The notes under the pieces are model-generated. The model was not told the origin of the DNA. It saw only the letters and a program-made list of their open reading frames with translations, and did no database searches. Shown piece after piece: positions 57,360 through 64,000 of a DNA stretch of 64,000 nucleotides; position 1 is the first letter of the stretch; every line of letters begins with the position of its first letter. The position numbers and the translations under genes are program-made. Origin of the DNA: Timema cristinae (Eukaryota; Arthropoda; Insecta; Phasmatodea; Timematidae); the NCBI GenBank assembly GCA_039000515.1, contig JBCFYV010000012.1, forward strand, positions 40,823,723-40,887,722, written 5' to 3'.

Positions 57360-59190
57360 ATTTCAATGCTTGAATTATTGGAGAGTGAACCATTCAAGGT
57401 GGAAGGGAGGGAAACAGAGAATTCAAATATTGCCCTTATCGATATTTAGCAGAGAATCAAACCAGTGCGAGGATTATAAACTCGTCTAGTTTAGTTTTGG
57501 CGAGAGGGGGATGTCGGGGTTTAAATCCCGGCTTGGTAAGTTGAGGGAAGTATACCTTAAAATTTTCTCGATTTTATTTTATCACCGCATATCACTATCC
57601 GCACCCAGAGATAGTCACTACTGTCACTCATCAGATCTCTTATTGTTCTACAGTCCTTTGTCTTGTGCTCTTCTCAAATATTTACAGTCCATTGTTTCCT
57701 ACTCTAATCGCCACTCAGCTGTTGTTGAGCAGGGATAATCTGCGGCTTTTGTCTGTAATCATCTCCAGTAGAACTAGTTCTCTCGATAGAATGTGCCAGA
57801 CGTGGGTAAGGAGTTCTTCTTTAACCTGACAGATGGCTGCACCTGTCCCAGTGCAACAAATATACCTGGATTGGGATGGAACCAGGGTCTAGTAGTCAGT
57901 GTCTACTCCCTTATCTATGGTCAGTGTCCATAGGCCTGGATATAATCAGGTATCAGCAGTTTTCAGGGGCGTTGCATGAAATATATTTTGGGGATGGGGA
58001 GGTGAACCAGTGTTTTTCCCAATTCTAAGTATTTCGAAATTAGAAAAATTCCGAAGTGGCAAAAGAGTACAAGGGCAATGTTTTGTGAACGGGGGAGGGG
58101 GGGGGGGGCAAGAGGCTCCCTGATTTATTTTTTTAATTTGAGTATGATAATAAAGCCTTAAACCAAGCTTTTAAGGCAACTGTATTTTTAAATGTATTTA
58201 TTTGTTCATACTGGATTTTTAAAGGTACAGGGTTTTTTCAGTGCAACTTGAATTATTATTTATTTCAGTTTACCTGCATCTGAGTTAAATATCCACTTGA
58301 GCTTAAATATATTTATTTATATTTGCAGATATAGTTCAAATCGTGTATTTTAGATTAAAAAAATTAACTGACCTTACTACGGGGGTTTCCAACATTTTGT
58401 AGTTTATGAAAACTTTTCTTTCTGCGGCCAAATACGATCCTTTGATAATTTAAAAGCATTCAAAACCTAGTTTTTAAGTTTGTTCACTGTGTATTACTAG
58501 TTTCTACCAGCCCGGACTATCTACAGTTAGCTACACCAGTGGGATAGGTAAAATTTTAAGGAAATATACCTTTATTTGCATGGAGGAATATTAGGATCAA
58601 CTACCCTAGGCCAGAATTAAAATCCTTACTTCACCTCCACCAACAAACCAAACCAAAAGAGCGTGACATTAAACCGGCATGTCCACTAATGCTTGTTTTA
58701 ATTATTATATTTGCTTATAATAATGCTAATATTCGACTAATATGTAGTAAAAGATAATCAACAAGCCCGAGGTTGGGGGATGATTTTATGTCATGCTAGA
58801 AACGTTACAAGGCTGCCATAGTAAACAAGTCATCAATAAGATATCAAAATGGAATAGCCAGAAGGAACCTAAGCAGCAACTAGGTCGTTTTTAGCACTTT
58901 AACAACTTACGTTGCTATTAGAATTTTGCATCTTCCTAGAATCATTAAAATCCTTGAAAAAGTAAATATAAAGCTAAAACCTCTATATTGTGACCACACC
59001 CAAAACACGCTGCGACCCCCAGGTTGTAAACCGCTGCTTTATTATAACACACTTGGAAGCAATATTTAACTATTGAGCTCCCGGAGATGTAGAACTCACT
59101 CGTCACTTTAACAAAGAATTAGCAATTTGGCCATGTTTATTCAAAAACCTTTTCAACTCTAAAATAAAGCAATAAAAATGGAATTTATCG
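57360..59190. other. No gene recognised
   Basis: A box B-like GGGGTTTAAATCCCGG near 57515 hints at a SINE remnant. The 75-aa frame at 57511 has no known motif. A short G run lies near 58090. Confidence 0.45.
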
Positions 59191-59194
59191 ATAT

Positions 59195-59336
59195 TTCTAC
59201 ACTCTCCCTCCACGCAAATGAGGGTTCACTTCCCCTCATTCAACCTTCCAAATTCCTAATCCATTAGCGTAATTAGTACTTAAAAGCATATAACCTGAAT
59301 GGGTAGTAAGACGCGGTGCTAAATAATAAATAATAA
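59195..59336 (+). mobile_element. Family B SINE 3' half
   Basis: CTCCCTCCACGCAAATGAGGGTTCACTTCC, CATTAGCGTAATTAGTACTTA and ATAACCTGAATGGGTAGTAAGACGCGGTGC are followed by AAT repeats. The tRNA head is missing. Confidence 0.85.
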
Positions 59337-60525
59337 ATATTTCTACAGTATTTTGATACCTGTCTACCAATGTCCGGCTTCATAACCTCATGGAAGATGC
59401 CCTAAAATGTTAATACTTGTACGTCAATAAACTATTCAAAACATTTTGTAATTTAGCGAATGGGGGTGAAGGGGCTTCCCCTGACATTTTATTAAATAAC
59501 TTAAGGAAAATTTTAAATTAGCAATTTTAACAACATGGGTATACGAAATGTCATGCAAATCAAACAATAAATAACGAATTAAAAAATGTATCCCAAATTT
59601 GAAAATCTTAAAAGGTAAAAAAAAAAAATATTTTTTGTTTAATGTGGTTTACTTAATCAAATGAAAAATTATAAGAGTTGTAACAATGTAAAACAGCCCT
59701 ATTACTCCTCTTCCTTCATTGTTGCTTTGAGCCTATTTAAATTGCTTTCATGAAAGCCTATTTTAATAAACGATGAAATAAGATACATCAGATCTATTCA
59801 AACTAGTATGGATACTTGCTAGAAAAATTAGTGTGTATTTCAGAAGTCAAACATTAACACTAACATCAATGTCCTCATTTCATTAGTCAGAGCTTTCGAT
59901 AAGAAAACAATAAAATGTTGCATAACATTCACTGCATTTATGCCTTCAAAATTTAATAAAGCCCTAATTAAAGCATTGGCTGTACAACATTTGATAATTT
60001 GAACCATAAAACTGCTACAGTCTAGCAGGCACGAAAGTCACAATTAAAAACACTAAACCATAAACAAAATATTGGCTGACAATGCTGCCACTTCAAGCAT
60101 TGCTGGCTGAGTGAAATTTTGCTACTGGGAAGCTCATGTTCCCTTACTATTCGTTTCTATACCTCATTAGGCATACACTCAGCGACCGTTGTCTCTGCCT
60201 ACTGACAACGGCGCTACTAGACTATCTAAGCTTTCTACAATCTACTACAAAAAGAATCTCCTATCAATGTTTAATGATTTTTGAAGTTGGTATTTTTTTG
60301 TAGAGTAGGTGTCAACAGTTGGAAAATTTTAAATTTATCTGTACAAGTCTATAGTTAAGGACTTTCATGATAGAAAGTAATGGGGTACAGAATAAGCCTA
60401 TAATTTCCCAACTCCAGATCTCAAATCTCACAAAACTCCCAACTTTTAAGCTTTTAACCATCACGGGGGTGGGACAATCCCCCAATCCCCTCTTCCTGGA
60501 GCGACCCCCTGGCAGTGTTTCAGTC
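59337..60525. other. No gene recognised
   Basis: AT-rich sequence without recognisable coding or repeat signals. Confidence 0.45.
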
Positions 60526-60530
60526 CTTTT

Positions 60531-61296
60531 ATAACCAGGGACTAGCAGTATTATAGCATTGTATATAACCAGGGACTAGCAGTGTTCTAGCATTGTATAT
60601 AACCAGGGACTAGCAGTGTTCTAGCAATGTATATAACCAGGGACTAGCAGTGTTCTAGCATTGTATATAACCAGGGAACAGCAGTGTTCTAGCAATGTAT
60701 ATAACCAGGGAACAGCAGTGTTCCATTATTGTATATAACCAGGGACTTGCAGTGTTCTAGCAATGCATATAACCAGGGACTAGCGGTGTTCTAGTAATGT
60801 ATTTAACCAGGGACTAGCAGTGTTCCAGCATTGTATATAACCAAGGACTAGCAGTGTTCTAGCAATGTATATAACCAGGGACTAGCAATGTTCTAGCAAT
60901 GTATATAACCAAGGACTAGCAGTGTTCTAGCATTTTATATAACCAGGGACTAGCAGTGTTCTAACAATGTATATAACCAGGGACTAGCAGTGTTCCAGCA
61001 TTGTATATAACCAAGGACTAGCAGTGTTCTAGCAATGTATATAACCAGGGACTAGCAGTGTTCTAGCAATGTATATAACCAAGGACTAGCAGTGTTCTAG
61101 CATTTTATGTAACCAGGGACTAGCAGTATTCAAGCAATGTATATAACCAGGGACTAGCAGTGTTCTAGCATTTTAAATAACCAGGGACTAGCAGAGTTCC
61201 AGCATTGTATATAACCAAGGACTAGCAGTGTTCAAGCAATGTATATAACCAGGGACTAGCAGTGTTCTAGCATTGTATATAACCAGGGACTAGCAG
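60531..61296. repeat. 34-bp minisatellite, about 22 copies
   Basis: The unit begins ATAACCAGGGACTAGCAGTG and continues TTCTAGCATTGTAT. Copies are in perfect 34-bp register with only substitutions (for example ACTAGC/ACAGC, CATTG/CAATG). The variants alternate in a way that suggests higher-order duplication of pairs or larger blocks. Confidence 0.97.
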
Positions 61297-61461
61297 TGCC
61301 CCGACCTAAAAGCTAAGCTACAAGACTAGTGAATAATTGAGTATGGCCGAGATAATGAGCGAAGGTTCCTGAAAGAAGAGAGGATATAATGCTACTCAGT
61401 GAAGTCAGCACCAGAGTGGTCAATATACAGCTGGATGATATTATGAGGGTGTTGTTATCTT

Positions 61462-61825
61462 GTCCGAGTAGAATAGTTGGTACGTAGACATGTCTGATTA
61501 GGAGAGTTGGTACGTAGACAAGTCTGAGTAGGAGAGTTGGTACGTAGACATGTCTGATTAGGAGAGTTGGTACGTAGACAAGTCTGAGTAGGAGAGTTGG
61601 TACGTAGACAAGTCTGAGTAGGAGAGTTGGTATGTAGACATGTCTGAGTAAGAGAGTTGGTACGTAGACAAGTCTGAGTAAGAGAGTTGGTACGTAGATA
61701 TGTCTGAGTAGGAGAGTTGATGCGTAGATATGTCTGAGTAGGAAAGTTGGAACGTAGACATCTCCTAGTACGATAGTTGGTACGTAGATATGTCTGCGTA
61801 ACAGAGTTGGTACGTATACATGTCA
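61462..61825. repeat. 30-bp minisatellite, about 12 copies
   Basis: The unit is AGAGTTGGTACGTAGACAAG followed by TCTGAGTAGG. Because 30 is a multiple of three, minus-strand frames stay open and give repeats such as TNSPTQTCLR (123 aa) and STYQLSYSDL (67 aa). No signal peptide or non-repeat domain is attached, so coding is doubtful. Confidence 0.96.
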
Positions 61826-61956
61826 ATAGATTTACTTGAACAGGAAATAAATGGGGTGAGGGAAGGGGGAGTAGCTGGGCTTACAAAAAAAGATGGAAAG
61901 AATGATAATGCCAAAAAGGAGTTGGGAAGGAGAGGGAGAGGTGGTCCGGATAAACG

Positions 61957-62341
61957 ACCCATCTGGCAGAAAACGGCTTAACTTTTTGAACAGTTTAGAC
62001 ACGATTTAATTTGAAAATACCAAATTTTGTTTAAATCCTTATATTATAAATATTAATTGTGTATGATAGAACAATATGATAATTTCATGATAATTTTGTA
62101 TTTAATGTTTGATTTAATTTTAAATTAGTCAAAATTACGTCTTATTGTAACAAAGTAAATATTAATTTGTAACGTTCTTGTTAATTTAGTTAATATTAAA
62201 TTTGCAAGTTAAATAGAATACAAAAAACCGCATGTTGTTATTATGTATAGTTTTTTAGTAAAAAAGCTATACAACTTTATCTTTCTTATATAGTAGGTGT
62301 CCATTCGAATCTTAACATCCACCACAGAAGAAGAAAAAATA
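61957..62341. other. About 385 bp present only in duplicate copy 2
   Basis: Between GTGGTCCGGATAA and TATTCTCAAAACCATCCC; in copy 1 these flanks meet near 51001-51012. It is AT-rich with no terminal inverted repeats or target duplication that I can see. It could be an insertion here or a deletion in copy 1. Confidence 0.7.
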
Positions 62342-62588
62342 TGTATATTCTCAAAACCATCCCGAAATTAGGGATTTAAAACTACCTATTCTCAATCTTA
62401 TCCAAAATAGTAGAGCTCTCTATCTTGAACTTAATCAAAAATGTGGACCTCTCACACCCCTTAATAATAATAGTAAATATAAGTTTGTGGTTTTGTTTAT
62501 GCTATTGATATAAGAATGTGAATAATCAATTATAAACCTTTTTAAATCATTTGCTTTTAGAAATTAACAACTGTTTGTACCAGCTAAG

Positions 62589-62871
62589 GGTGACCTGGTG
62601 GTCTAGGGGTAAGGTGTCTGACTTCTGTGCTGGCGGCCGGGGTTCAATCCTCGGTCCCGGCAAAGATTTATCTGATTACCAAACCCTTCCTTCACCTCTG
62701 ACAAGACATCTTGTGAATGTGAGGAATGCCAGGCCTCCACCGTGGTTCGGATTCCACGTTAAACTGTAGGTCCTCCATTTCATCTCACAATCACCATACC
62801 ATTATACATTAGCGTAAGTGCGTATAACCCGAACGGGTAGTAAGACGCGGTGCTAATAATAATAATAATAA
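62589..62871 (+). mobile_element. Full-length family A SINE with confirmed empty site
   Basis: It begins GGTGACCTGGTGGTCTAGGGG (box A within), has box B GGTTCAATCC, the body and CGTATAACCCGAACGGGTAGTAAGACGCGGTGC with an (AAT)n tail. It is flanked by TGTACCAGCTAAG at 62576-62588 and 62872-62884. The duplicate locus at 51242-51255 reads TGTACCAGCTAAGC without the insert, which defines the element as 283 bp. The head is most like tRNA-Glu. Confidence 0.97.
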
Positions 62872-64000
62872 TGTACCAGCTAAGCTAATATGGTCATACA
62901 CACACACACATACACATATTTATGGATTTTTATCATCCTAGCTATAACCTGATTTACCATGACTAATATCGGGGTTCGAAACTCGCCGGATGTTATAGAT
63001 CATTTTGCCTAAATGATTGTCCACTTTATCTGCAAGCAAATGTAGATACACTTTATCTAAATTATACCTTTTTCATACAATTATTAAAGTGTGGACACGA
63101 AGTTAGTTCATAAGGATATCGAGACGTGAATAATTGAAAAAGAAGTAGACATTTCAGTCAAGACCTCTCTATAACTATGTTAAGAAAACTTTTGATTTAA
63201 TTTGTGTTCATAATTTTTACTGTCTCGCACCCCTCGGGTAGAGAAATTATCGTTATCATAATTAAAAAAACTTGAAATTTTGATAAATATCAACATCTCA
63301 TGCCCCTGAAACAGAAAAAGTTATTTTTGCGATTCCGCCTGCTTGTGTGTTTGTGTCTCTGCATAGGGCCTAAACCATATCATCGATCTGGCTGAAACGT
63401 GATATCTAAGGTTTTTATAGGGTTCCCCAGGGAGGCTTTTGGAATTAGATATCCAAACCTAAAATTAAGGGTAGTTTACTAAACGACGTAGCCTACTTGG
63501 TGAATTCGAAGCGATTTAATGAAGCGGGTTGCATCTTGACTTAGCGCACTCAAGCATGAAATAAATATGTGGCCTCGTCTGACAGTTCTTACCCCCTCCA
63601 TGACTCTCCTTCCCCTCTTTCGCTACCTGTGTCAGGAGGGTACAAACTCCACTCGCCACGCGGGATGACCGACAGGTCAGCTTTTCAGTGTAGAGATTCA
63701 AATACAACCATTTCTCGTGCTGATAGCTAAGTGAACTTAGGCACTATACCAATGGTCTACAACCTGGGAGTCATGACCCCATTAGGGGTTGTGGCATTTA
63801 TCGGGTAGAATCACATTGCTTGTTGAGATTATAGTGTTATGTTTATTTTTTAAATTAATTATTACTATAGGAAGGTGTAGAATACAAATACAGTAAAAAC
63901 AGTTTGGTTACTAATTAGGTTTATTTTGGTTACCTAACTCAGGCAGTTGCTTTCTGACTTAGTTTGCTGTTGGAGTCTCGTGTTTAGCCGAGAGATGCTG

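Larger units (their letters stand above)
61835..64000 (+). repeat. Segmental duplicate, copy 2 (with SINE insertion)
   Basis: Starts at AATAAATGGGGTGAGGGAAGGGGGAGTAGC and follows copy 1 (50890 onward) to the end of the window. It differs by an extra block at about 61957-62341, the SINE at 62589-62871, and absence of the Harbinger-like element. The match continues up to the last base shown, so the duplicate extends further right. Confidence 0.9.

Noticed and set aside
61455..61826. 123-codon Thr/Gln/Arg repeat frame
   Set aside because: A 30-bp unit keeps several frames open at once; two overlapping frames are equally open, which argues against selection for either.

Overview
This is AT-rich nuclear DNA from an animal, probably an invertebrate. 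It has spliced exons with GT-AG borders, many tRNA-derived SINEs, DNA-transposon relics, minisatellites and a 100-N assembly gap. I see no operons, tRNA or rRNA genes, or CRISPR arrays. I cannot name the phylum from the sequence.

The only conserved gene I recognise is midasin (MDN1), the giant AAA ATPase of 60S ribosome assembly. Eight distinct exons in the first 18 kb carry part of it, about 575 residues of the helical linker after the AAA ring. Five lie on the minus strand left of the gap: 10881-11017, 7685-7923, 6391-6556, 3218-3496 and 1413-1677. The last of these recurs on the plus strand at 11924-12188, followed by 14853-15079, 16292-16503 and 17773-17987. Splice phases join all of them into one chain only if positions 1-11066 are flipped and merged with 11167-13620. 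The local order in the assembly is therefore probably wrong. No later MDN1 exon (acidic region, MIDAS domain) is visible.

Region by region. 1-18 kb: MDN1 exons, with introns holding SINEs and a broken hAT transposase that itself carries a 0.56-kb insert. 18-21 kb: a CGGBP1/hAT-like ORF fragment and otherwise unremarkable DNA. 21.4-33.3 kb: a huge, nearly spacerless inverted repeat whose arms differ mostly by indels, so either a real palindrome or an uncorrected fold-back read. 33.86-34.98 kb: a smaller fold-back element built of inverted tandem units. 35-45 kb: repeat-rich, noisy DNA with an 0.8-kb G-rich tract. 45.6-48.3 kb: a degenerate array of roughly 270-bp units. 50.9-54 kb and 61.8-64 kb: two direct copies of one segment. 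They act as reciprocal empty sites, showing a 1.6-kb Harbinger-like element (TTA target duplication) in the first and a full-length SINE (13-bp target duplication) in the second. 56.8-57.4 and 60.5-61.8 kb: minisatellites of 103, 34 and 30 bp.

Nearly all open frames outside MDN1 are repeat-derived or chance frames. I found no novel multigene system. The most informative observations are structural: the mis-oriented contig, the large palindrome, the duplicated splice acceptor, and the paired empty sites.
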